NCBI GenBank assembly: GCA_013823135.1
Contig: PNLP01000058.1
Coordinates: 1-44,848, forward strand
Reading direction: 5' to 3'
DNA from: Planctomycetaceae bacterium
GTDB taxonomy: Bacteria > Planctomycetota > Planctomycetia > Gemmatales > Gemmataceae
DNA: 44,848 nucleotides
Shown: in pieces, positions 9,488 to 17,458 of the stretch
How the letters are laid out: each line of letters starts with the position of its first letter
Numbering within the stretch: position 1 is the first letter of the stretch
Program-made: the position numbers and the translations under genes
Notes under the pieces: model-generated
The model's input: only the letters and a program-made list of their open reading frames with translations
Databases searched by the model: none
Told to the model about the DNA's origin: nothing

Positions 9488-10744
9488 TTACGCGCTGAAG
9501 AGTTGTCGGATCGGTTTGCCATCGTCGGTGATGGGGACGGGTCGCGGGCCGCCGGTCAGCGTCTTCGCCGGGTCGATCCCGAGCGCGGCATAAACCGTTG
9601 CGTGGAAGTCCGGGACCGACACTGGGTTCTCGACGATCTTCTTCGCCAGTTCGTCCGTCACGCCGAACGCCCCGCGGTGTTTCAACCCGCCGCCGGCCAG
9701 CACGAGGGAGAACGCCGTCCCCTGGTGGCCACGACCGCCGCCGCCATCGAACTCCGGTGGGCGGCCGAACTCAGTGCCGATCACGATCAGCGTTTTGTCC
9801 AACCGCTTCCGCGATTCGAGGTCGGCGATCAGGCCGGACAACGCCGCGTCGAGTTCCTCGATGAGCAGGTGCTGCTTCTGTTGCCCCTCGTTGTGCGTGT
9901 CCCACCCCGTGCCGTTGAGGAAGTTCAGGTTGTGCGACACTTCCACGAACCGCACGCCCGACTCGGTGAGTCGGCGGGCGAGGAGGCACCGCTGGCCGAA
10001 CTCGCCGCCGTAGCTTTCGCGGACCTTCGCTGGCTCACTCTTCAGGTCGAACACGCTCATGAACTGCGGCCCGGCGAGCTTCAGCGACTCGCCGACGGCC
10101 TGATCGTACCCGGCGATGGGGGCAGCGGTTGACCCGGACTTCCGCAGTCCGGCGAGGAGCCGTTCGCGGTCGGCCTGGCGGTCGGTGGTCACGTCGGCGG
10201 GGCGGGTGAACCCGGCCGGGCCGGCGTTCGTGTCGGTGAGGTAAACGTACCCGGCCTTCGGCCCGAGGAACCCCGGCCCACGGGTCACGTTCGGGTAACC
10301 GATGAGGACATACGCGGGAACGCCGTCTGCTGCCGCACCCTTCTCATGGGCGACGACCGAACCGATAGACGGATACTGGATCGTTCCCGTGGTGGGCCGA
10401 CCGGTGTGAACTCGTAGCGTTGCGGCCGCGTGCTCGTTGATGACATCGTGGTTGACGGTGCGAACCGCGGTGACGCGGTCCATGAGCTTCGCCGTCCGTG
10501 CGAGGTGCTTGCACACGCGGACGCCATTCACGGCCGTGGGAATAGAGTCGTAGGCGGAGCCGGCCTTGCGGGCCTTGGCGTCGCCGACTTGCTTCGGGTC
10601 GAACGTGTCGGTGTGGGCCATCCCGCCGCCGAGCCACAGGAAGATGCACGAATCGGCGGTGCCGCGCGGATCAGCGGCAATAAGCCTGGGGGCTGCAGCC
10701 ATCGCGGCAGCGGAGGCGAGGAACTGGCGGCGAGAGGCGAGCAT
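9488..10744 (-). CDS. DUF1501 family secreted protein (Tat-type signal)
   Basis: 418 residues from an ATG at 10742-10744. I reject the longer frame, whose extra 49 codons run through a dispersed hairpin repeat. The true N-terminus shows a twin-arginine-like export signal (SRRQFLASAAAMAAAPRL). The body matches the DUF1501 family, an alkaline-phosphatase/sulfatase-like fold abundant in Planctomycetes: FLWLGGGMAHTDTFDPK, a middle NHDVINEHAAATLRVHTG, and near the end IGTEFGRPP followed by GRGHQGTAFSLVLAGGG. These genes typically follow a DUF1549/DUF1553 cytochrome gene, as here, and the pair is thought to work together outside the cytoplasm; the reaction is not established. The 312-base gap to the upstream gene holds a MITE-like repeat. 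Confidence 0.92.
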   Translation of the reverse strand: MLASRRQFLASAAAMAAAPRLIAADPRGTADSCIFLWLGGGMAHTDTFDPKQVGDAKARKAGSAYDSIPTAVNGVRVCKHLARTAKLMDRVTAVRTVNHDVINEHAAATLRVHTGRPTTGTIQYPSIGSVVAHEKGAAADGVPAYVLIGYPNVTRGPGFLGPKAGYVYLTDTNAGPAGFTRPADVTTDRQADRERLLAGLRKSGSTAAPIAGYDQAVGESLKLAGPQFMSVFDLKSEPAKVRESYGGEFGQRCLLARRLTESGVRFVEVSHNLNFLNGTGWDTHNEGQQKQHLLIEELDAALSGLIADLESRKRLDKTLIVIGTEFGRPPEFDGGGGRGHQGTAFSLVLAGGGLKHRGAFGVTDELAKKIVENPVSVPDFHATVYAALGIDPAKTLTGGPRPVPITDDGKPIRQLFSA

Positions 10745-10794
10745 ATCTGGGTTCCAGGTTAACGAGATTGTGTCAGGGTATGGTTGAGGAAGCG

Positions 10795-10980
10795 CCCCCT
10801 CACCCGGCTCGCAAAGCCTCGCCGACCTCTCCCCCCGAAACCGGGGTTGAGGTGGGTGCGCAACGTCTTCTCTTCTGCGTATCCAAATCAACTACTTTCA
10901 GAGCAAACCAGTTGCCCCCACCTCGCCCCCGGTTTCGGGGGGAGAGGTCGCGACGAGTCTTCGAGTCGCGGGTGAGGGGG
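10795..10980. repeat. MITE-like inverted repeat, degenerate copy
   Basis: Two arms of about 62-66 bases (10795-10856 and 10915-10980) are imperfect reverse complements; both contain CCCCCTCACCCG, GACCTCTCCCCCCGAAACC and GAGGTGGG. They flank a spacer of about 58 bases. This is a diverged copy of the perfect element at 14200-14374. It lies inside the DUF1553-DUF1501 gap, so it either splits an operon or is transcribed as a large hairpin. Confidence 0.9.
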
Positions 10981-11056
10981 AACAACCTTACCCAAAACCA
11001 CCAACGATTCCGATCATCCCGCCACAGGTTCTTATGGTATTCGGTGCGGTTTAGAC

Positions 11057-13942
11057 TCACGGCGTGAAGACAAACTCCGGGGCGTTGAGCAGTACCCACA
11101 CGGCGTCTTCCATCTTCCGCCGCCAGCCTTCTTGCAGCTTCGGCGTCGGCGGGTCGCCGGCACGGGCAGCGATTTCTAGCTCGTTCTTGATGGTGGTCGC
11201 CTCGGGGATCAAGTGGTTCGACCAAGTCACGTACCGCGGTGGCTTCCGCACGGTCGGCGGCGAAACCGGGTTCGCCACGCGGCGGGTCTCGAAGCCGTCG
11301 CGGAGGTGCGTGGCCATCGCCTCGCGTTCCTCGGCAGTGGGCTTCCGTGTCAGCACGCGGAGATAAAGCATGTCCACGAGTTGCTCGACAGTCCGGGCTT
11401 CGAGTGACAACGCGGTGACACCGTGGTCGTCGGACATTCGCGTGAGCCACACGCTCGTGGTGCCGTTCCCCATGATCGCGGGTTGAAGGACGTTCGGTGC
11501 GGTTTCGCGGTCGGTGGCCGCATCCTGCCGCGACGCACGCCAACCGAATGCTTCCAGGAGATCGACGACGGCCTGCACGCGGGGAAGAGCAAGGCTCGGG
11601 CGGTCACGCTCGTTCGACGTCGAGGCGAACTCCCACGCCCGCTTCGGCACGCCGAGGCTGATGGAGTTCTTGATGTCGCGACCGCCGTCGAGATCGAGGC
11701 TAACCTCGCCAACGCCGAGATCCTTGCCCGCGGCTGCGAACAACGAGTCCACGACTTGCTCTGCGGTCAGCCGACGGCGTGCCGGAGCGGCGTAAAGTGA
11801 ATCGGGTTCCTTCAACGCGGGATCGGTGGCCCGCTGGTAAGCGTGCGAGTTCAGGATCAACCGCTCGATGTGCCGGAGATCGTACCCACTGCGAACGAAC
11901 TCGCGGGCCAGGTAGCGGAGCAGTTCCGGGTGCGTGGGCTGGCCGCGTTCCCAGTCGTCGGCCGGTTCCACGATGCCGCGGCCCATGAGTCGCTTCCACA
12001 CGCGGTTGACGGCGACCTGTGCGAATCGCTCGTTACCTGGCAGCGTGAGGAACGCGGCGAGGCGGTCGCGAGGTGTTGGCTTCGTGGGGAGTGCCGCGGC
12101 GGGAAGTTCCTTGGCGAAGTCGGCGAACGGCCACGCGGGCTCCACGACCGTGCCGGGCTTGAGCGTGACCGAGATGAGCTTCTGCTTGCCGGTGTGGAGT
12201 TTGTCCTGTGGCACGCTGCTGGTCTTGGGCACCTTGATTTCCTTGGCCCCGAGCATCGCCGCGAGGCCGAACAGTTCCTTCTGCGTGGCCTTGTTAGCCG
12301 GGGCGTCGTGGCAGCGGGCGCACTTCATGTTCGTGCCCAACAGTGCGGTGGCGACGATCACCCCCTTCTCGGCCATCGGCACGTCGTTCTCGCTGGCCAT
12401 GCCGAACCCCGCGGGGCCGCCGTCGTGCAAACTGCCGCGCATCCGTACCAACTCGGTGACCATGACGTCGAACGGTTTCGCGTCGAGGAACGCTTCGTGC
12501 AGCCACCACCGGAACGGGCCGGTGTTGTTGAGCGTGGGGTTCAGGATGTTCGGGTTCTCGGCCAGCACGTCCTGCCAGTACCCGACCCAGTGCCCCGCCC
12601 GGCGCGGATCTGCCAGCAGGCGATCAATCAGCTTGGCCCGCTTGTTCGGTGAAGAGTCCGCCAGGAACGCCTCGACCTCGGCGGTGGTGGGGATGAGGCC
12701 GACGGTGTCGAGCGTGACGCGGCGGATGAATGCGTAGTCGTCGCTCAACGGAGTGACCTTGCCGCCACGCGATTCCCACGAACCGCCTTCGCTGATCCAC
12801 GTTCGGAGCACGCGAACATCCTCGGCCGAAAGGCGATCGCCCTTCGGCGGCATGACTTCGGTTTCGTCCTTCGAGATCACCCGTTGAAGTAGTGGGCTGG
12901 CATCCGGCTTTCCCGCAACGACAGCATCTGAGGGCGAGTCGAGCCGCAGGCCACCTTTCGCCTTCGCACCCTGGTGGCACGACAGGCACTTCGCTTCGAG
13001 GATCGGCCGCACGTGGGTCGCGAAGTCCACAGTTCCCGCGGCGTTGCCAGTCTTGCGTCCGGCGAGCTTCTCGGCGACGAAGTGATCGATCGCGTTGTTC
13101 GCCGGGAACCCCGCCGCCAGCGCCGGCACCTTCGCTTCGGGAGTCGCGGCGAGCCACGATGTCGCCAGTTCCCGCCGCTTGGCCCAGAACGCCGACTCGC
13201 TCTTGAACGCGGCTGCCCGCCGTTCCGCTTCCGTTCGCTCGACGGCAGTTTGCTCCGCGATCGCGTACTCAGTCCAGCCCGCATCCGTATACGGCACGGC
13301 CTTGCCGAACCCGACCAGCTCGAACGACGGCTTCCCCTCCGGCGAGATGGCGACGACCGTCTCCCCGAGTTCGGGCCGGCGGTTCGAGGTCTTGCCAATC
13401 TTCCCGCCGACGATCGTTTCCAGCACGACGACGTGCGAGCCGCCGGCCACTTTCAGCGTCGTCCACGCCTCGCGGTTGCCGGGCGGGGCGAAGCGGAAGT
13501 CCGGGGCGAGGTCGAGGTACTTCGTCGGGATGGGGTTGTGGCCGTCGGCCATGTTCAACGGGAACGCCGTAGTGAGCACAACCTTGCCGTCGATGAGCAA
13601 GCGGCTCGCGCCACGGGCACGCAGCAAGATTCGGTGCGACCCTGCCGACCACTCGACGTTCGCAGAGGCCCGCAGAAGGAACGGGTTGGGCCGGTCCTCG
13701 CGAACGCCCGTGTCGATGTACCGGTGCGGCAACTTCGAGAACCCGAACGCCGGGGTCTGGAGTGTTTCCGCCACTGGCAGTGGAAGCAGCGGCCAGCGAT
13801 CGATGTGGGGAATGCCGGCCTCGCAGATTTCGACGAGCACTTGGTTTTTGGGCAGTCGCGCAGGGTCGGTCTGCGGGAGTTGGCCGCCGCCAGACGCGAT
13901 GGAACACGCGGCGAGGCAGTAGTTGAGCAGGAAGAATGTCAT
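11057..13942 (-). CDS. Planctomycete cytochrome-c protein (PSCyt1 / DUF1549 / DUF1553)
   Basis: 961 residues from the ATG at 13940-13942. The N-terminus MTFFLLNYCLAACSIASGG is a signal peptide; the 69 codons upstream in frame read through a REP palindrome and are rejected. Residues about 30-300 form a PA14/carbohydrate-binding-like part. Then comes the planctomycete cytochrome C domain with a haem motif CLSCH and MPPKGDRLSAEDVRVLRTWI. The DUF1549 domain follows (FIRRVTLDTVGLIPTTAEVEAFL ... with a second haem motif CARCH), then DUF1553 (FAQVAVNRVWKRLMGRGIVEP, SHAYQRA, LLNAPEFVFTP at the very end). It is predicted to be periplasmic and redox-active. The DUF1501 gene downstream is its usual partner. 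I see no strong ribosome site. Confidence 0.92.
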   Translation of the reverse strand: MTFFLLNYCLAACSIASGGGQLPQTDPARLPKNQVLVEICEAGIPHIDRWPLLPLPVAETLQTPAFGFSKLPHRYIDTGVREDRPNPFLLRASANVEWSAGSHRILLRARGASRLLIDGKVVLTTAFPLNMADGHNPIPTKYLDLAPDFRFAPPGNREAWTTLKVAGGSHVVVLETIVGGKIGKTSNRRPELGETVVAISPEGKPSFELVGFGKAVPYTDAGWTEYAIAEQTAVERTEAERRAAAFKSESAFWAKRRELATSWLAATPEAKVPALAAGFPANNAIDHFVAEKLAGRKTGNAAGTVDFATHVRPILEAKCLSCHQGAKAKGGLRLDSPSDAVVAGKPDASPLLQRVISKDETEVMPPKGDRLSAEDVRVLRTWISEGGSWESRGGKVTPLSDDYAFIRRVTLDTVGLIPTTAEVEAFLADSSPNKRAKLIDRLLADPRRAGHWVGYWQDVLAENPNILNPTLNNTGPFRWWLHEAFLDAKPFDVMVTELVRMRGSLHDGGPAGFGMASENDVPMAEKGVIVATALLGTNMKCARCHDAPANKATQKELFGLAAMLGAKEIKVPKTSSVPQDKLHTGKQKLISVTLKPGTVVEPAWPFADFAKELPAAALPTKPTPRDRLAAFLTLPGNERFAQVAVNRVWKRLMGRGIVEPADDWERGQPTHPELLRYLAREFVRSGYDLRHIERLILNSHAYQRATDPALKEPDSLYAAPARRRLTAEQVVDSLFAAAGKDLGVGEVSLDLDGGRDIKNSISLGVPKRAWEFASTSNERDRPSLALPRVQAVVDLLEAFGWRASRQDAATDRETAPNVLQPAIMGNGTTSVWLTRMSDDHGVTALSLEARTVEQLVDMLYLRVLTRKPTAEEREAMATHLRDGFETRRVANPVSPPTVRKPPRYVTWSNHLIPEATTIKNELEIAARAGDPPTPKLQEGWRRKMEDAVWVLLNAPEFVFTP

Positions 13943-14076
13943 GGGGAGGACCGCCGGGGCAGGATGGCGTGACGGGTGTAGTCTACCCCGCCGCTGGCGG
14001 CGACGCATTCCCCCGGTCGGGGGATCTTCGACTACCACTTTCGTGGGGGGTACACCGAATTGGCTGGTCCGAACGT

Positions 14077-14140
14077 GGTCCGAGCCCGAGCGCCAAGCGA
14101 GGATCAACGCTGCCCCTCGCTTGGCGCTCGGGCTCGGACC
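14077..14140. repeat. REP-like palindrome, solo copy
   Basis: A perfect 26-bp inverted repeat, left arm GGTCCGAGCCCGAGCGCCAA plus GCGAGG at 14077-14102 and its reverse complement at 14115-14140, with a 12-nt loop. The same palindrome flanks the RAYT transposase gene at 36831-37367 and recurs at 23617. It sits upstream of the DUF1553 gene. Confidence 0.95.
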
Positions 14141-14199
14141 AGAAATCAAACGGGTGTAACCGGTCAGGCTCGCTTGGAAGTTCCAGGGAAAGGTGGCCG

Positions 14200-14374
14200 C
14201 CCCTCACCCGCTCGCAAAGCCTCGCGACCTCTCCCCGCAAAGCCGGGGCGAGGTGGGGCTCGCTGCTCTTCTCGACAGCTTTACCCACCATTTGCGTTCA
14301 GAGATAACCCATCACACCCACCTCGCCCCGGCTTTGCGGGGAGAGGTCGCGAGGCTTTGCGAGCGGGTGAGGGG
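14200..14374. repeat. MITE-like element with perfect 58-bp inverted arms
   Basis: The arms 14200-14257 and 14317-14374 are exact reverse complements over 58 bases (beginning CCCCTCACCCGCTCGCAAAG), with a 59-nt spacer that shares TCAGAG-AACC with the copy at 10795. It codes for nothing. Exact identity of the arms suggests a recent insertion or gene conversion. It lies between the response regulator stop (14438) and the DUF1553 gene. Confidence 0.93.
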
Positions 14375-14437
14375 TCTTCTGCTTTCGCTTACCAATCACA
14401 GGAGAGCCCGACCGGTTGCACCCAAACCAAACTCGGA

Positions 14438-15061
14438 TCACTCCTCCTGGAGCAACCCGCGACGGAGTGCCTCGGCCACCGCCTCCGCTCGGTCGGCCAC
14501 GTCCAGCTTCGCCAGCATGTTGCTGACGTGTCGTTTCACCGTGTCCTCGGCTATGAACAGTGCCGTGCCGATCTCCTTGTTGCTTTTCCCCCGACGAATC
14601 AGTTGCAGGATCTCTCGTTCCCGCGGGCTGAGTTCCGGCTGCGAGAGCCGCTCGGCAAGGCGGTCCGCGAGTGCTGCGGGTAGGTATCGCTCGCCGGTCG
14701 CCACGGTGCGGATCGCTCGAAGGAGTTCGTCCCGCGGGGCGGTCTTCAGCAGGTAGCCGCGGGCACCGGCCTTGACTGCGCGGAACACGTCCTCGTCGCG
14801 GCCGTGGGTGCTGAACATGAGCACGCGGGCGTCGGGGAACTCGGCGCACAACTCGGCGGTCGCGGTGATGCCGTCGCTGCCGGGGCCGAGTCGCACGTCC
14901 ATGAGCACGACGGACGGCGAGTGCTTGCGGTAGAGCTCGGTCACCTGCGCGGCCGCGTCAGCCTCGGCCACAACTGCGATGTCGGCCTCCAGCCCGAGTG
15001 ACGCGACGAGCCCGCTGCGAACCACGAAGTGGTCGTCCGCGATCAGCACTGTGATGGCCAT
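14438..15061 (-). CDS. NarL/FixJ-family response regulator (LuxR HTH)
   Basis: 207 residues. The receiver domain (1-120) has the acidic pair D9/D10, the phospho-acceptor D55 in VVLMDVRL and K105 in YLLKTAP. The C-terminal LuxR-type helix-turn-helix is clear: LSPREREILQLIRRGKSNKEIG, then FIAEDTVKRHVSNMLAKL. It should bind DNA as a dimer when phosphorylated by the kinase encoded immediately upstream. Start ATG and kinase stop TGA share one base (15061), and GGAGG lies about 6 bases upstream inside the kinase gene, so translation is probably coupled. The target genes are not evident. Confidence 0.95.
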   Translation of the reverse strand: MAITVLIADDHFVVRSGLVASLGLEADIAVVAEADAAAQVTELYRKHSPSVVLMDVRLGPGSDGITATAELCAEFPDARVLMFSTHGRDEDVFRAVKAGARGYLLKTAPRDELLRAIRTVATGERYLPAALADRLAERLSQPELSPREREILQLIRRGKSNKEIGTALFIAEDTVKRHVSNMLAKLDVADRAEAVAEALRRGLLQEE

Positions 15062-17061
15062 CAGACGCCTCCTTCCGCGGTCTGTCGCGAGACCCGCACT
15101 TCGACGGTTGTACCCTGGCCTGGCTTACTGGTCACGCGGAGTTCGCCGCCGAACTTGCGTACTCGCTCGCGCATTCCCACGAGGCCGAAGTGCCCGGCCG
15201 GCGGCGGTGCGGTTTGGTCGAACCCGCGACCGTCGTCCGTCACCGCGACCACGAGTGCATCTGCCGCGAACCGCAGTTCCACCCGCACGGCCGATGCCCC
15301 GGCGTGCTTCAGGGCGTTCGTCACCGCCTCCTGCGCGACCCGCTTCAAATTATGCGCGAGCACCGCCTGGATTGGCCACTCATCACCCGTGACGGCGACG
15401 GTAATTGCGGTCGCGGTTGACCCGTGAAGGTTCCCCACGAACGCCGTGACCGCGTCGGAGAGCTTGCCGCCGGATTCGTCGCGGAGGTCGTGGACAAGCC
15501 CGCGAACTTCGTCGTGTATGCGGCCGACAAGCCGGCGTGCGGTGTCGAGCACACCCGCGAGTTTCCCCTCAGCCGGAACGGTGACGGCTGCCGCTTCCAG
15601 CCGCAGCGACAGTCCAACGAGTTCCTGTTCGAGCGTGTCGTGGACCTCGCGAGCGATTCGCTGACGCTCGTCGAGTATGGCCTCACGCCGGGACTGCTCG
15701 CGGATCACACCCGTCTGCCGGCGAACCTGCCGACGGAGCGACCACGCCCATGCGAAAGCCCCCGCTGCGATCGCCGCGACCACCCCGAGGATGCCGAGCA
15801 GTCGCCCGGTCGTCCACCCCGACGGCCGCGACACGATTCGCACGTCGGCCGATGACCGCGGCCACACTTCGAACGCCAGCGGCGTGAGCTTGTACCCGCC
15901 CTCGCGGGACTCAGCAACGCGGCAGATTCCCGTGACGTTCAGCACGCACCCTGGTGGGAGCTCGGCAGCCGTTCCGGTCGGGCACCGAGCCAGGAAGCGT
16001 TTGCCGCCGGCCCGCAACGCGAGCACGTCCCCGTCGGGTGTCGCGTATCCTTCGACGAGTTCCGCGTCGAGCGAAACGAGATCAGCCTCGCGTGCCCCAG
16101 TGAGGATTTCGCTGGGGGTTGTCGGCACTGCGTCGGGGGGCGGTTCGCTCCCAACCTTTCGGTACACGGCGTGCGCGAGTTCCGCCCGGTACGCCCCCAT
16201 TCGCGGGAACCCGACGACCTCGACCACATCACCCGGTTCCACCGACTCGCGGCTCTCGACTCGTGCGTACACGGCATCGGCCCCGTCCCGCACCACGAGC
16301 GCCTCGCCGGGCCGGTGGTACGTCACCACTCCGCGAACACGCACCCGCGTGTGGTGCGTGGTATCAGGCGAGAACCGCATCAAGTGTGACACGGGTACGA
16401 CGGGGACGATGAACGAGTCGGCGTCGGGCGGAGAGTCGATCCGCAGATCGGCGAACGACTGCGCCTTGAGGTACGGCCGCACGAGTTGTCGGCGATCGTT
16501 GATCGCACCCGCCGCGAGTCCGCGAACCGTGACTGCCGCGCCGACCAGAGGCGATGCTCCGGGTGTTTCGCCGACCCGCACGTCGATCTCATCCGACCCG
16601 GTTGCGACACGCATAACCGCGCCGTCAGGAGCCGCCGTCACGGCTTGCACAACCCCGGCGAGTTCGACGTACTGGTAGTGCCAGCGGCCTGAAGCGAGGT
16701 CGGCGGCCGTCACCCGTGTGGGCGCTGGCAGTGCTGCGGTGCCGATCACCTGGATGTGGTCCGGGCGGATGCCGGGGACGTACAGCCCGGCGTAGGTTTT
16801 CCCGGTGATGCGGAGCCGCATCCCGCGTTCCCAGTTCCCCGGTGGCGGATTGTTCAGGTACGCTCCGCCGGTGTCGTCCTGCACGAAGACCGTGGACCGT
16901 GGGTCGATCGCGATGACGGTCGCCTCAATGGAAACGGGCAACCGCTCGGCAGCACGCTCGGGGCTGAGCCTGCGGAGGTCGCGTGCCGATGTGATCGTCG
17001 GCTCGTCGGCCGAAGCGGTAGCCGCGAAGGCAACAGTGCAGACGATAATGGCGCGGAACAT
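15061..17061 (-). CDS. Secreted-sensor histidine kinase, HisKA_3 type
   Basis: 666 residues. A signal peptide (MFRAIIVCTVAFAATASA) leads a long extracytoplasmic part (about 20-415) built of beta-rich, OB-fold-like modules (VFVQDDTGGAYLNN, LRITGKTYAG, VVEVVGFPRMGAYRAEL), unusual as a sensor. One membrane helix follows (about 418-440), then a short coiled linker, the dimerisation and phospho-transfer helix with H474 in RIAREVHDTLEQELVGL, and an HATPase domain with N in AVTNALKHAGAS and DDGRGFD / GLVGMRERV. This is the NarX/DesK-like class that pairs with LuxR-type regulators, and the regulator is the next gene with a one-base overlap. The ligand is unknown; the OB-like region could bind an oligosaccharide, nucleic acid or peptide. 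Confidence 0.92.
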   Translation of the reverse strand: MFRAIIVCTVAFAATASADEPTITSARDLRRLSPERAAERLPVSIEATVIAIDPRSTVFVQDDTGGAYLNNPPPGNWERGMRLRITGKTYAGLYVPGIRPDHIQVIGTAALPAPTRVTAADLASGRWHYQYVELAGVVQAVTAAPDGAVMRVATGSDEIDVRVGETPGASPLVGAAVTVRGLAAGAINDRRQLVRPYLKAQSFADLRIDSPPDADSFIVPVVPVSHLMRFSPDTTHHTRVRVRGVVTYHRPGEALVVRDGADAVYARVESRESVEPGDVVEVVGFPRMGAYRAELAHAVYRKVGSEPPPDAVPTTPSEILTGAREADLVSLDAELVEGYATPDGDVLALRAGGKRFLARCPTGTAAELPPGCVLNVTGICRVAESREGGYKLTPLAFEVWPRSSADVRIVSRPSGWTTGRLLGILGVVAAIAAGAFAWAWSLRRQVRRQTGVIREQSRREAILDERQRIAREVHDTLEQELVGLSLRLEAAAVTVPAEGKLAGVLDTARRLVGRIHDEVRGLVHDLRDESGGKLSDAVTAFVGNLHGSTATAITVAVTGDEWPIQAVLAHNLKRVAQEAVTNALKHAGASAVRVELRFAADALVVAVTDDGRGFDQTAPPPAGHFGLVGMRERVRKFGGELRVTSKPGQGTTVEVRVSRQTAEGGV

Positions 17062-17458
17062 GGCCCGGCCTCGGGAGGGGGATACTCACGGTATACGCAA
17101 GTGACCGGCGAAGTCCGGGTCCTCCATGGCGAAGAGTCGCAGCTTTGGCACGCTCCATTGGACTGCTACTCTGATATAATGGAGAAAGCTTGATGCTTCA
17201 GCCGCCGTGGGCCGCTCGCGCCTTGCCACCACCCACGGACCGACCCGTTGCTTCCGAAACATATCCTCGATCCCCGCCTCGCCCGAGGTTTCTGGCGACC
17301 CCTCAATCTCAACGGTGCGAACGACCTTCGCCATCGCCCTCGATTCTGATCATCCCAAGCCCCCCGGAAAGAACCGACTCCAGCGAGTCGCTGTTCCAGC
17401 TTGACACTGCACCGACCTTGCGATTCACCCAAGGTCCATCAAAACGGAGTTCGACGAA
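17062..17458. other. Divergent promoter region between kinase and glycosyltransferase
   Basis: Non-coding apart from a doubtful minus ORF (17086-17334). A TATAAT lies at 17175-17180 on the plus strand, but no good -35 box is found at 16-18 bases, so it is a weak promoter candidate for the glycosyltransferase gene 280 bases downstream. The kinase promoter must also be here. Confidence 0.35.
17086..17334 (-). CDS. Doubtful small hypothetical ORF (82 aa)
   Basis: An ATG at 17332-17334 has GAGGG about 4 bases upstream, and the frame stays open for 82 codons, ending just before the kinase start on the same strand. The predicted product is soluble and mixed in charge, and matches nothing I know. 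It could instead be chance open frame in GC-rich DNA. It would lie head-to-tail with the kinase gene, about 25 bases apart, which slightly favours it. Confidence 0.28.
   Translation of the reverse strand: MAKVVRTVEIEGSPETSGEAGIEDMFRKQRVGPWVVARRERPTAAEASSFLHYIRVAVQWSVPKLRLFAMEDPDFAGHLRIP

Noticed and set aside
13943..14149. N-terminal extension of the DUF1553 protein
   Set aside because: It translates a REP palindrome, and the signal peptide starts only at 13942.
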